Shown here: piece by piece, positions 50,181 to 60,493 of the stretch
Layout: every line of letters begins with the position of its first letter
Position numbering within the stretch: position 1 is the first letter of the stretch
Assembly: GCF_026262505.1 (NCBI RefSeq)
Contig: NC_067204.1
Coordinates: 9,333,797 to 9,397,796 of the forward strand
Source of the DNA: Trichomonas vaginalis G3
Taxonomy: Eukaryota; Parabasalia; Trichomonadida; Trichomonadidae
Length of the DNA stretch: 64,000 nt
Direction: 5' to 3'
Translations under genes and position numbers: made by a program
Notes under the pieces: model-generated
Databases searched by the model: none
Seen by the model: only the letters and a program-made list of their open reading frames with translations
What the model was told of the DNA's origin: nothing

Positions 50181-51274
50181 TTAAAGCCCATAAAATGAAT
50201 TAAGAACACATAAATTTTTATCATCTGCGACGTGACGAATACATTTTAATTTACTCAAGAATGCGTACCCTGATACATTAAATCTAATTCCTGTCTTATT
50301 TAATTTCACAACTTTGAAAAGGAATGTATGAATAGCTATAAAATGATGAGAAGATGTTTTATGGGTTGCTTCCATTTTTTCTGAAATAAATGAATAAATA
50401 TAATGTTTATAAGTTTTCATATCTTTTATGTTCTTAATAACGAATGGTATAGACCTTTCCACTTCGTCTTCCTTCGGTGCTGTTCTTTCATATGAAACAT
50501 TATTGGTATCTTCAATAATGAAACCACAATCACACAAAATTTTATAGGTTCCAATGGTTTCTTTTGATATTTTATCTAATAAATCAAAAACTTTATCAAC
50601 ACCTGTGCATTTATTTAAATAATAATTTGTGTAAATATCATGATCTTCTTTCTTAATCGTATTAGTTGCATATGTCACGTTTTTAAGAGCTTTTTTGAAT
50701 TTTTCGGAATCTAAAGGTGGTGAAAGTAGGATACAGGGTATTCTTCATTATCAATAAATTGTAACTTATGTTTACGAATAAATTTAGTACCTTCTTCTGA
50801 AAGTGTTTCATCTATTTCACCATCTAATAAATTTTGTGTTGATTCTGAGACATAATTTTTATATCTTTCTTCATGAGATTTCTGAACTTCTGATTCTGAA
50901 GCTGGGATATTCATTAAATCCTCTACTTCATTTTCAACTTCTCTTAATTCCTTAATTTTTTCATCTATTTCATCTCTTATTTTTTCCAGTCTTTCAATTT
51001 CATCGTATTCATCATCTTTAATCCGTTCTTCATAATATTCAGGGAAAACATCAGGTTCTTTAGGTTTTTCTTCTTTAGATGTGGGATATAAGAAATTTAT
51101 AACATCATCTTTATTCATTTTTCCATCATAATCAAACTCATTTAAAAACTCCGCGAATTTTTGACAATTTCTTAAATAATATTTATCAACCTCATAACCC
51201 GCCTCCTCTAATATATCCTTTATTTCCTCATTTGTGAATCCCAATTTTTTAACGTCGTTAGTCTTGACGCTCAT
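50181..51274 (-). pseudogene. unassigned gene or genes beside the right terminal repeat
   Basis: One or two genes are present. The part nearest the terminal repeat starts at the ATG at 51274 (MSVKTNDVKKLGF) and encodes an acidic protein with a helical, coiled segment (YDEIERLEKIRDEIDEKI). The part ending at 50181 reads as a compact mixed fold with several Cys (LCDCGFIIED). No family is recognised. In related elements a protein at this place may serve as a terminal or accessory protein, but nothing here shows it. It is probably broken. Confidence 0.45.
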
Positions 51275-51322
51275 TTCATACAAAATAAAAATAAATTATT
51301 CAAAAATGTAAGACATTGAATT

Positions 51323-51754
51323 TTTAAAGTTTATTTTTTTATTTTTTTATTTCATTATGGTAGTGAATCTTTCATTCATGAAAATAATTATTTTCAATTT
51401 CTTCTTCTCGTTTATGAGGTCTTTGATTATGACTCCATTGATTCCATGAAATTAAATATTCTTTATCATTATATTTATACCTCATTAGCTTATTTTGGCT
51501 TTCATATTCATTTAATAATTCACAGTCTTCCTTTTTAAATTGAAGTTTAACCCATTCAGGATTTAAACAATGTTTAATTAATCGCGGAATATCTGACATC
51601 ATCTATATATAGCTTCTTTTATAAAAGATAAAAAATAAATTATTTTAAAATTAATGTTAATTTTTTAATGTGTTTATAAATAAATATATTTTAATGCATC
51701 GTCTATATATAGATGTAACAAAAAAAGTCACACAACCCATCCTATCCTACTACT
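51323..51754 (-). repeat. Polinton B terminal inverted repeat, right
   Basis: This is the inverted match of 31895-32687, ending CCTATCCTACTACT. It is about 430 bp, shorter than the left copy, because it lacks the second half of the terminal-repeat ORF. It encodes a 76-residue version at 51372-51602 with only one of the two LNPEW-type motifs. Confidence 0.85.
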
Positions 51755-51760
51755 GACAAG
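51755..51760. repeat. target site duplication, right, of Polinton B
   Basis: GACAAG repeats the six bases before the left end at 31889-31894. Confidence 0.9.
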
Positions 51761-53305
51761 ATTTTTTTGCCAATCACTCCAAATCACTTGATTTTATGGA
51801 AATATGTCAAAGATAACACATAATTAATAATAATATTTTTTATTTTCAAAAAGGTACTTTTAATGGGCCAAAAATTGAAAATTTTTAATTTCTCTAGTTT
51901 ATAGCCAGAATCAATATAGAGTTCATATGCAAAAAGTGAAACTACTTTGGTGTGGAAAAAAATATCAAAGTTCCCCACTTAAGGGTCCACTGTAAGGCCA
52001 AATAAGGCCTATCGTCATCCCAAAAATAGTGCTCAAGGTGGTGTTTTACTAAGACCCAAAACTTAAAAAAACACAAAAAAATTAACTTTACTCTTTTGAG
52101 ATCCTTATCAGATGTGCAACAATTTGATGCAGTATCGCAATTCGAATCCGATTTTTTAATGTAGATGTACTCTAACATTCTTGAAAAAATGCAAAATGAT
52201 ATTAATTAAGCTTTTCATTTCTGTATCATACACGAAACAAAATCATTTATTATACTAAAATTTATCAAAGTTTGAATAATGAAAAAAATAATATCTAAAT
52301 TTTTACATTGAGTCGGCTATTGATATGGTCAATATTAAATTGTTTAAAAATAGGCATTGGCCAGAATAATACCCACTAAAATACACTTTTTTTTAAATGT
52401 TATCAATTTGTTATGGTATATCTTTATGATAATGAATAAAATGCTTATCTTTCATAAGTAAATACATAATTTATGCTGAAACACAAAAAATAACACGAAA
52501 ATTTTTTGCCAACATTTCAAAACTAAGGATAATGTTTTGAATATATAAGCAATAATACTTTGTCTGGAGAATTAAATTTGTGCTATCCAATTGTCAATTC
52601 TTTGAATTTTTTATAAAATGCACGATATTCCGACATTAGCCTCTTTAAATATAAACTACATGCATCACAATATTAGTATGTAATGGCATTAAAGCGAATT
52701 TCCTAATTTCTTCTCAATTTAATTCCTAGAAAAACTTAGGAATTAATGATTGGAAATAGGTCAAAAAATTCCTAATATAAAATTCATACTTATAATAAAA
52801 TCAAAATTCGAAAATATCTATTTTTCAAAACACGCATCCAGAAGCAAAAAAATAGGAAAAAATCATGTTCTTATAAAACTCGCTGATTTTGCAATTTTTA
52901 TGTGATTTGAAGTGATAGAATATATTATCATCTTATTAAAACATATACTTCATTGTTACATTCACAAAATATTAATCAGAACACTAGGAAAAGTGGATTT
53001 TCGAAAAAAGACGATAACGATTATTTGCAAATCGCCTCTCAATTTTGAGAGACTTTCAATTTTTACAGTGGACCCTTCAACACTATATAAAAAGTTAAGT
53101 TGTATACTAGAGCTTTTGGAGATTAGTATTGGTAATGTATATATATAAATATTACTATTCTTAGTAAGAGATCAATGTAATGATGAGTTCAGTTTTTGAT
53201 TTGAATGATATAGAAAATTTCTTTATTTCAATTAAGATTTGATTCGTATTTAAAATAAAAAAGATTAATTGTATATTAAACAAATTAAACAATATTTTTA
53301 AAAAT
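51761..53305. other. intergenic region with a 1.1-kb inverted-repeat pair
   Basis: No gene is supported in this AT-rich stretch. AAGGGTCCACTGTAA at 51981-51995 and its exact reverse complement at 53063-53077 enclose 1.07 kb of non-coding sequence, which may be a dead short transposon. A third, partly diverged copy of the hairpin repeat from the ankyrin flanks follows at 53093-53160. Confidence 0.5.
53093..53160. repeat. short hairpin repeat, copy 3
   Basis: The first 50 bases (from AAGTTAAGTTGTATACTAGA to TTGGTAATGTAT) match copies at 19614 and 31691. The far end has diverged, so the closing inverted repeat is lost. No ankyrin gene is attached here. Confidence 0.65.
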
Positions 53306-54559
53306 TTAATTAACTCCAGGAGTATAAGCACCAAACAACTCAATTCCAGCGAGGAGTAATTTCTTGTTCTTTATTCCTCCAGAGTCGTACTGAGTAAACT
53401 GGAAATAAGAGAAACTTCTCCAAGATTCCTTATTTATTGGGAAAATTACGGCTTTTTCAGGGAAAAACAACGAATTGTTGTTGGATTGGGAGTCAAGAAG
53501 TGTCCAAGTCTTTCCATTATTTGATCCAGACAATGTCCACGTGCAAGGAGCCAAATTTGAAATTCCAGATTCGCAACTAACCAATGTATAATGAGTTGGA
53601 GCAAGGGAACCCGTCAATATATGTATCTGGATGAATTCTACAGGTCCTGATTTGCTTGCAAAGTATTGAGATCTGTTTGTATTTAATAAATTCTTAATTG
53701 AATAGTTTTCATCGAAAGTAGAAGATGCTGATATATCAACTGATGTAGATAACACATGATGTGATCGGAAATACTCGAAAAGTCCTGACATTTCCTTGCC
53801 AAATTCGTATGGAATAATTGTTTGAGAATTATCATATAAAATAGATGTACAACCTGATCCATTGACTAATACTGGTATCAATGATTCCTTTAATGAGTTA
53901 ATATCTATGTTTGGAGACTTTAAAATTATGGATAAAGTGATAGGATTCAAATAATTGTTGCAAATGATCTGTAAGAGTTTAGAAAATTCAGTTGGTGATT
54001 CTGGGAACCTGCTTACAATGTAAGTAAATAAAGATCCTGTATCAACGCAATTTAATGCAGGAGAATCAATGATTTTGGTAAGAATTGATATGTCAATACG
54101 TTTAAATTTTTCTAGTCTAATGAATTTATCTATACTTGCTGAAATAAATTGACAAATATTCGTAATATCAACATCTTTTTCTTTTAGCCTTGAAACTAAT
54201 GTAATAATCTCGTTTTTATCAGCAACTGCAGCTAATGCGCCGTTAGTGTGATGAATTAAGTCTTCAATTTGTAAACATGAAGCACATGAAAATAAAAATA
54301 AAACATTTGAATCTGAAATGAATATTTCTTTGCCAGTAATAAGATCTAATAAGTCTTGTATATTACCTGGTATTGGAGGAAGTTGATAATGGAAGACTTT
54401 TTCTTTGGTTATTAAATTTTTTACAACAGGAGAGACTGCGGAAAGAATTTGTCCTGAAACATAATACTTCTTATCAAGATGGTTGATTTCAAAGTCTTGC
54501 CATCGACTCAAAAATGGAATTGAACATAAATCATTCGTCATTTTTGTCACTTTTTTCAA
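53306..54559 (-). CDS. BTB and F5/8C-domain protein
   Basis: The protein has 417 residues. A BTB/POZ domain occupies about residues 18-110 (WQDFEINHLDKKYYVSGQIL, then SNVLFLFSCASCLQIEDLI). A helical BACK-like region follows to about 260. The C-terminal part is an F5/8 type C (discoidin-like) beta barrel (SIKNLLNTNRSQYFASKSG, CTWTLSGSNNGKTWTLLDS). Animal BTBD9 has the same order of domains. In such proteins BTB mediates dimerisation and often cullin-3 binding, and the F5/8C domain binds a partner. The frame can start at either of two Met (MKKVTKM), and the second at 54541 is equally likely. The region upstream holds a 26-bp sequence shared with the BspA cluster. Confidence 0.78.
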   Translation of the reverse strand: MKKVTKMTNDLCSIPFLSRWQDFEINHLDKKYYVSGQILSAVSPVVKNLITKEKVFHYQLPPIPGNIQDLLDLITGKEIFISDSNVLFLFSCASCLQIEDLIHHTNGALAAVADKNEIITLVSRLKEKDVDITNICQFISASIDKFIRLEKFKRIDISILTKIIDSPALNCVDTGSLFTYIVSRFPESPTEFSKLLQIICNNYLNPITLSIILKSPNIDINSLKESLIPVLVNGSGCTSILYDNSQTIIPYEFGKEMSGLFEYFRSHHVLSTSVDISASSTFDENYSIKNLLNTNRSQYFASKSGPVEFIQIHILTGSLAPTHYTLVSCESGISNLAPCTWTLSGSNNGKTWTLLDSQSNNNSLFFPEKAVIFPINKESWRSFSYFQFTQYDSGGIKNKKLLLAGIELFGAYTPGVN

Positions 54560-54766
54560 CTAAGCATGAAAATTTCATCTTTTTGAGAATTCTCTTGTAA
54601 TAAACAGAAATTCATCAAAAGTGACAGCTCTCAATTTTTTGACATCTGTAAATTCTAAATTGAATGAGAAAAATGAAATAATACTAAGCATAATACAATA
54701 TTCTAGATTTAATTATAATTAGGAAAAAGTTAGTTTTGAGAGTACTTTTCATAGGCATATAGAATG

Positions 54767-56958
54767 AAATCTTCTGAAAAATAATATCACATAAACTCAT
54801 ATTATTTTCTAATATATAACTATTTTATATAAAAATCAAATTCAATGATCTTAAAAGCGAAGGATAAACCTCAAAATTTACGAATATAATGAGTGGGAAT
54901 ATAATGCTTATCTATCATAAAACCATATGAAATATCAATTTTTGCTTTACGCCTAATTTTTGACGACAATTAGCAAAAAATGTTAAATGTTAACACTCAG
55001 TCCATTTGAATATGAAAAATAAAATTGACTTTGATTAAATGTTTTTATTTATCATGCAATTCTTCTTGCGACCAAAGATTTGAATAAAATTTCAAAAAAT
55101 AAGATAGCTTAAAAAATAATATACGGTAGTGTTTACTAATAGATGAATAGTATATAAATTCTATTAAAATGGATTTGATCCAAAAAAATATAAAACCAAA
55201 AATAATTGTTATAATTTAAATGAAGCAGTAATTTAAAACGATTTTATTTACCCAGATTTGCCTTACTTTTACCACCTCTCTAAAGCTGGGGACACCGCCT
55301 ATCGTTGGAACTAGCTATTAAATAGAACCACCAAGGGCTTTTTTTGAACTTCCGGTCTAGCGTAGTGGAAACATCCGACATAATGATTCATTATTCCAAG
55401 GTTTGATTTCAATTTATCCAATTTTTTTCTTTTTTGGATCATGAATTTTTTTTTGGGTCACTATAAGATTTGTTTCATGTTCTAAATCTGCTGCATATGT
55501 AATCTATTTTTATTTACCTATTTTTTAAAAATCTATTGGATTGCCAAATTTGAATATATTTAAAATCATAAAACTCCAAAAAAACTATAAATATATGTTT
55601 TATGCATAGTGCCGATACTCAAATATCAGATTACTTTGATCCATGAATAATATCCGAATTTTTTTTAAAATTAAACTTCAAAACTTCTTGCAATCTTAGT
55701 CTTCATCAATTGTAAATTTTTAAAACCATTTTTTAAAATAATTTTGCGTAAATTTTATTCTCATGTTGTTTTAATCGAAAATTGATACATTTTCAAAAAA
55801 TAATATTGACTTATGAAATTCATTTTTAAGGTGAAATAGTATTGTTTTTATTAAAGTATATGAATAATATATAAAAAATTAATGAATAATATAAGCAGAT
55901 TTTTAGTTTACAAAACAAATATGAGCAATGCAATTTCAAACTTTTGCTGGCAATTTCGATATTGCTCAAGTTTGTAGTATTTGTGATACCTATAACATCG
56001 GCTTAATCAAAATTCGATTTTTCTTATGAGTTATTGAGAAAATTTGATTGCAATGAGAAGGATTTCGACGTTTTTGATAAACTAAGAGCTGAGCTTTAGG
56101 GGTTCAGTTCATTTATGGCTGTAGTTTGATGCGTAGATCTCTTTTTTATTGTAAATTCTTTCAGCATGGAGATCGAGAATGAATCTTTTGAGAACTTTAT
56201 GAGTTTTTACACCCGTAAAGAGGTCCTTCGAGGAAAGATAGTCCAGACTACATGAAGATGTGGGTTAACCAAAAAAATCCGATGGTTTCCCCATATTCAT
56301 GTAGATCTTCGAAAAAATGACCACCAAAAAAGCCAAAAAAATAGGCTTTTTATTGGATTTGTACACTAGATCAATAATCTATTTAGGATCTGACACTCTT
56401 TTTAGCCAGAGATATAAGGTCCTTTCTAGGAAAACGATCTATTCATCCATAAAAAAAATGAATTATCGTTTTCCCCAGAAATTACATGGGGAGTGGTAAA
56501 AGTAAGGAAAATCTGGGTATGATCAAATTTTATATATTTTTTTGGATCAAATCCATTTTAATAGAATTTATATACTATTCATCTATTAGTAAACACTACC
56601 GTATATTATTTTTTAAGCTATCTTATTTTTTGAAATTTTATTCAAATCTTTGGTCGCAAGAAGAATTGCATGATAAATAAAAACATTTAATCAAAGTCAA
56701 TTTTATTTTTCATATTCAAATGGACTGAGTGTTAACATTTAACATTTTTTGCTAATTGTCGTCAAAAATTAGGCGTAAAGCAAAAATTGATATTTCATAT
56801 GGTTTTATGATAGATAAGCATTATATTCCCACTCATTATATTCGTAAATTTTGAGGTTTATCCTTCGCTTTTAAGATCATTGAATTTGATTTTTATATAA
56901 AATAGTTATATATTAGAAAATAATATGAGTTTATGTGATATTATTTTTCAGAAGATTT
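54767..56958. repeat. 2.2-kb inverted-repeat (foldback) structure
   Basis: The arms, 54767 to about 55195 and about 56528 to 56958, are reverse complements and appear nearly identical for about 430 bp. The outer ends start AAATCTTCTGAAAAATAATA. Weaker inverted similarity continues inward to about 55290 and 56465. The 1.2-kb centre holds no gene but has a further hairpin at 56248-56304 and a GC-richer patch near 55270-55400. It could be a non-autonomous foldback transposon or an inverted duplication. I find no clear target duplication. Confidence 0.85.
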
Positions 56959-57088
56959 TGTGTTCTTCTTCAAAATTTTATTTTTTTATTAAAAAGAATC
57001 TTTACAAAATATACATTTACTTTAATTAATATTTAAAAACGTGCTCTATCAAAAGTTCCAAAAATTCAATATTTTAGCTTTTCTGAGG

Positions 57089-57114
57089 TGTCACTTTTGA
57101 TGAATTTCTGTTTA
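57089..57114 (+). promoter_or_regulatory. 26-bp sequence shared upstream of BspA cluster and BTB gene
   Basis: The 26 bases starting TGTCACTTTTGATGAATTTC occur here and, on the other strand, at 54601-54626, which is 42 bp before the BTB gene start. The TCACTTT core fits the trichomonad initiator consensus (TCA, pyrimidine, T, T/A), so this may be a shared core promoter. Confidence 0.45.
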
Positions 57115-57196
57115 CAACACTCTGATCAATATAATTACTTATTGTTTTGTTGTTCAATTTGGCAAAATTTTAATATCAAAAATTCAAGTTATCTAA

Positions 57197-58108
57197 CTTT
57201 CTTCAATAACCAGTTTTACTTATCAAGATTTCAAGTACTCGCTCAACAATAAGAACCTCACCGCTAGTGTTTTAGGTTGTAATGGTGAGTGCAAAGCAGA
57301 ATTAATTTTTCCCGCTTCAGTTCCTTATGAATCAAAACAATATACAGTTACAGAAATCGCTACTCATGCGTTTTATAATCTTCAGAACAAATTTACAAAG
57401 ATAGTTTTCCCTTCAAATTTATTATATATAAGAGTTGGAGCATTCGATCTAACACGCTTCCAGTATAATTTTGAACTACCATCAAAACTCAAAGTTCTTG
57501 ATGCTTATTGCTTTGCTTCATGCAATTTTAAAAATATCACGATTCCAGAATCAATAGAATTCATAGGTGATGCAGCTTTTTCATATAATCCAAATTTAGT
57601 TAGTATAGATCTATCAGAAAACAATGAATACTATACCGTTATTAACAAAACACAACTTTATTCCAAAGATAAAACCCGTTTAATTATGATTTTAAAGACT
57701 GACACTGATTTTTCTATTGATCCTAAATGTCAGACGATAGGAGCAAATTGCTTTTATGGTACGAGATGTCAAAATATTATAATTCCACCAGGAGTTCAAT
57801 CAATTCCTTACAAATGTATCGCTGGTGCTATCTCACCATTGACTATTATCATAACAGGAAATTCTATAATTGCAAATAACGCTTTTGCCGACTATAATGG
57901 ACAAATTAAACTGATTTACTTTGGAGTGAGAATTCAAAATGATTTTTCATATTCATCTGAGTTATCTATTTATGTTTGTCCGAAATATCAATCAAAGCGA
58001 TTCTTGAACGTTCCTGTTACAATCGATCCTACATCTCCATGTATTTTTGTTGAATGTCATACAGTCAATAATAAAAACTGTAACATATTTAATATGAAAT
58101 CTATATAA
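57197..58108 (+). CDS. BspA-like LRR protein, unit 1 (no ATG at 5' end)
   Basis: The frame is open for about 303 codons after a TAA at 57194. It encodes a BspA-type (Treponema LRR_5) leucine-rich-repeat protein, the class of trichomonad proteins proposed to act at the cell surface in adhesion. The N-terminus reads LSSITSFTYQDFKYSL, like the end of a signal peptide followed by the mature protein. The repeats show the family pattern (FPSNLLYIRVGAF, ITIPESIEFIGDAAF, IIIPPGVQSIPYKC). The C-terminal part ends in a conserved Cys-containing block (YVCPKYQSKRFLNVPV). The first in-frame ATG (57686) would remove half the protein, so either an upstream start is joined by splicing or the gene is dead at its start. 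Nearly identical to unit 4. Confidence 0.65.
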   Translation, partial: LSSITSFTYQDFKYSLNNKNLTASVLGCNGECKAELIFPASVPYESKQYTVTEIATHAFYNLQNKFTKIVFPSNLLYIRVGAFDLTRFQYNFELPSKLKVLDAYCFASCNFKNITIPESIEFIGDAAFSYNPNLVSIDLSENNEYYTVINKTQLYSKDKTRLIMILKTDTDFSIDPKCQTIGANCFYGTRCQNIIIPPGVQSIPYKCIAGAISPLTIIITGNSIIANNAFADYNGQIKLIYFGVRIQNDFSYSSELSIYVCPKYQSKRFLNVPVTIDPTSPCIFVECHTVNNKNCNIFNMKSI

Positions 58109-58544
58109 TTCTTTGTTTTCATATTAATCTAATTAAATTATCATATAACAGTATTTTTATTTGATGATTCTCTTTTTCCTCATATTGAGTAGTTGCTTAT
58201 AGTTTTAATTCAAGCGTCTTTTTAGATCCAAAAATTGAAGGTATGCCATTCATAAGGATCGTGATAGATCAAGAATAGCTTGATTTCAAAAACAAATAAA
58301 TTAAATCGCTTGAGATGTTAAAGGATGTCTACTATTTTCATAGATCTATTATGTTTTGTAATATGCTCTCTCTTTATTACGGGAATCATCTACAAAAATA
58401 TGTTCTCTGTTTACAAGAGAATGAATGGTCTTTTTAAATGATGAATTACAATGATCTGACCTAAATTCAAAATTTTGACAACTGAATCGTATTGTCATTG
58501 AAAATCAACCTTAAATTTAAAATTTGTCAAAACAATTCATCTAA
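58109..58544. other. spacer after BspA unit 1
   Basis: This AT-rich spacer is longer than those between units 2-4. No gene or clear repeat is seen. The first 30 bases are a diverged version of the hydrophobic tail coding region of the other units. Confidence 0.4.
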
Positions 58545-59477
58545 TATTCTTCAATAACTAATTTTGCATATGTAGATTTCAAATACTCACTCAATGATCA
58601 AGACCTTACAGCTTGCGTTTTAGGCTGCAATGGTGAGTGCAAAGCAGAATTAATTTTTCCAGATTCGATTCCATATGAATCAAAACAATATACAGTTACA
58701 GAAATTGGCTATAAAGCATTTTATAATATTAGGAGTAAATTCACAAACATTATTTTCCCATCAAATTTATTATATGTCAGAAGACAAGCTTTCGATCTTA
58801 TATTTATTCGATTTAATCTTATATTCCCATCTAAACTTAAAGTTATTGAATATTTGTCCTTTGCTTCTTGCCGTTTTCAATCAATTTCGATTCCAGATTC
58901 AGTTGAATACATCGGCGATGGAGCATTTTCATATAATCCAGAAATTAAAAGCATAGAAATATCTGATAATAATCAACACTATACTGTAATCAATAAAACA
59001 CAAATATATACTAAAAATAAGACCCAATTAGTTTTTGTTTCACCGATTGACACGACTTTTTCGATTGATGTTCGATGCCAAGCGATTTCAAATTATTGCT
59101 TTGTTGCAACCAAATGTGAAACAATAATTATTCCGCCTGGAGTTCAAGTAATTTCTACAAGATGTTTCGCAGGTGCACCATCCCCTTTCACTTTAATCAT
59201 AACAGGTAATACAATACTAACAAAAGATGCTTTATTAGATTATGTAGGAGATATAAAAATTATATATTTTGGAATGAGAATTCAAAATGATTTTTCACAT
59301 TCTCTTCAATTGTCTGTTTATGTTTGCCCAAAATACCATTCAAAGCGATTCTTGAACGTTCCTGTTACAATAGATCCAACATCTCCGTGCATCTACGTTG
59401 AATGCCATTCAGTCAATAAAAACTGCTATAAATTTAATATGAATTCTATTTGTTTCTTTATTTTCATATTAACATAA
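58545..59477 (+). CDS. BspA-like LRR protein, unit 2 (no ATG at 5' end)
   Basis: The frame is open for about 310 codons after a TAA at 58542. The domain order is as in unit 1: signal-peptide-like end (SSITNFAYVDF), LRR_5 units (FPSNLLYVRRQAF, ISIPDSVEYIGDGAF), a Cys block (YVCPKYHSKRFLNV) and a hydrophobic C-terminal tail (SICFFIFIL). No ATG occurs in frame in the N-terminal two-thirds. It is clearly diverged from units 1 and 4 yet still uninterrupted, which argues for past or present selection on the protein. It forms a regular 975-bp tandem series with units 3 and 4. Confidence 0.65.
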   Translation, partial: YSSITNFAYVDFKYSLNDQDLTACVLGCNGECKAELIFPDSIPYESKQYTVTEIGYKAFYNIRSKFTNIIFPSNLLYVRRQAFDLIFIRFNLIFPSKLKVIEYLSFASCRFQSISIPDSVEYIGDGAFSYNPEIKSIEISDNNQHYTVINKTQIYTKNKTQLVFVSPIDTTFSIDVRCQAISNYCFVATKCETIIIPPGVQVISTRCFAGAPSPFTLIITGNTILTKDALLDYVGDIKIIYFGMRIQNDFSHSLQLSVYVCPKYHSKRFLNVPVTIDPTSPCIYVECHSVNKNCYKFNMNSICFFIFILT

Positions 59478-59517
59478 TAAAATTGTCATTTTTCAAATGT
59501 TCAATCAAGTTATCTAA

Positions 59518-60453
59518 ATTTCTTCAATAATAAGTTTTGCATATGAAGATTTTAAATACTCTCTTAATAGCAAAGACCTCACCGCTAGTGTTTTAGACTG
59601 TAACGGTGAGTGTAAAACAGAATTAATTTTTCCAGATTCAATCCCTTATAAATCCAAGCAATATACAGTTACAGAAGTCGCATCCAGAGCGTTTTATAAC
59701 ATTCAAAACAAATTTTCCAGAATAGTTTTCCCATCAAACGTATTATTTTTAAGAAGTCAAGCTTTTGACCTTACATTTCTCCAATTTAATCTAATACTCC
59801 CGTCTAAACTTAGAGTTGTTGAATTTCTTTGCTTTGCTTCTTGCCGTTTTCAATCATTCACTATTCCTGATTCTCTTGAGTATATAGGCGATGGAGCGTT
59901 TTCGTATAATCCAAATCTAGTGAGCATAGAAATCTCCGAGAATAACCAACACTTTGTTGTAATTAGTAGAACACAATTATATACCAAAAACAAAAATGAA
60001 TTATTATTAATTGCCCCATCAGACTCGACTTTCTCAATAGATGTCCGATGCCAAGCAATTGCAGGATACTGCTTTATTGCAACTAAATGCGAAACAATAA
60101 TTATTCCGCCTGGAGTTCAAACAATCAGAGGAAGATGTTTTGTATGGGCTCCACCATCTTTTACTCTGATCATAACAGGTAATACAATATTAACCCAAGA
60201 ATCTTTAATAGATTATGAAGGAAATATGAAAATTATCTATTTTGGAATGAGAATTCAAAATGATTTTTCATTTTCATCTCAATTATCTATTTATGTTTGT
60301 CCAAAATATCATTCACAACGATTCTTGAACGTTCCTGTTACAATAGATCCTACATCTCCATGTATTTTTGCCGAATGCTACACAATCAATAATAAAAACT
60401 GTGATAAATTAAAAGCGAATTCTATATGTTTCTTTATTTTCATATTAATATAA
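59518..60453 (+). CDS. BspA-like LRR protein, unit 3 (ATG followed by TAA)
   Basis: The frame is open for about 311 codons after a TAA at 59515. Unlike the other units it keeps an in-frame ATG at 59497, giving MFNQVI, then TAA, then ISSIISFAYEDF. Read this way the sequence looks like a signal peptide with one nonsense codon. The body has the same LRR_5 units (FPSNVLFLRSQAF, FTIPDSLEYIGDGAF), Cys block and hydrophobic tail as unit 2. Only 40 bp separate it from unit 2, leaving little room for a promoter. Confidence 0.65.
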   Translation: MSSIISFAYEDFKYSLNSKDLTASVLDCNGECKTELIFPDSIPYKSKQYTVTEVASRAFYNIQNKFSRIVFPSNVLFLRSQAFDLTFLQFNLILPSKLRVVEFLCFASCRFQSFTIPDSLEYIGDGAFSYNPNLVSIEISENNQHFVVISRTQLYTKNKNELLLIAPSDSTFSIDVRCQAIAGYCFIATKCETIIIPPGVQTIRGRCFVWAPPSFTLIITGNTILTQESLIDYEGNMKIIYFGMRIQNDFSFSSQLSIYVCPKYHSQRFLNVPVTIDPTSPCIFAECYTINNKNCDKLKANSICFFIFILI

Positions 60454-60493
60454 TAAAACTTTCATTTTTAAAGTGTTCGAACTCGTTATCTAA

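Larger units (their letters stand above)
31895..51754 (+). mobile_element. Polinton/Maverick copy B, full length between terminal repeats
   Basis: The element is 19,860 bp long, bounded by terminal inverted repeats starting AGTAGTAGGATAGGATGGG and by the 6-bp duplication GACAAG. Left to right it carries a terminal-repeat ORF, small genes, major capsid protein, packaging ATPase, unassigned core genes, fibre, a variable accessory block, integrase, family B DNA polymerase, further genes, and the other terminal repeat. The ends look whole, but several genes are interrupted, about eight to ten breaks in all, with polymerase, ATPase, integrase and fibre among them. It is therefore a young but defective copy. 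It sits between the intact ankyrin gene and a repeat-rich spacer. Confidence 0.95.

Noticed and set aside
55340-55410. A tRNA-like A box (TAGCGTAGTGG) and weak B box (GGTTTGATTTC) in the centre of the inverted repeat.
   Set aside because: The acceptor and T stems do not pair and no normal anticodon arm forms. At best it is a very degenerate tRNA-derived sequence.
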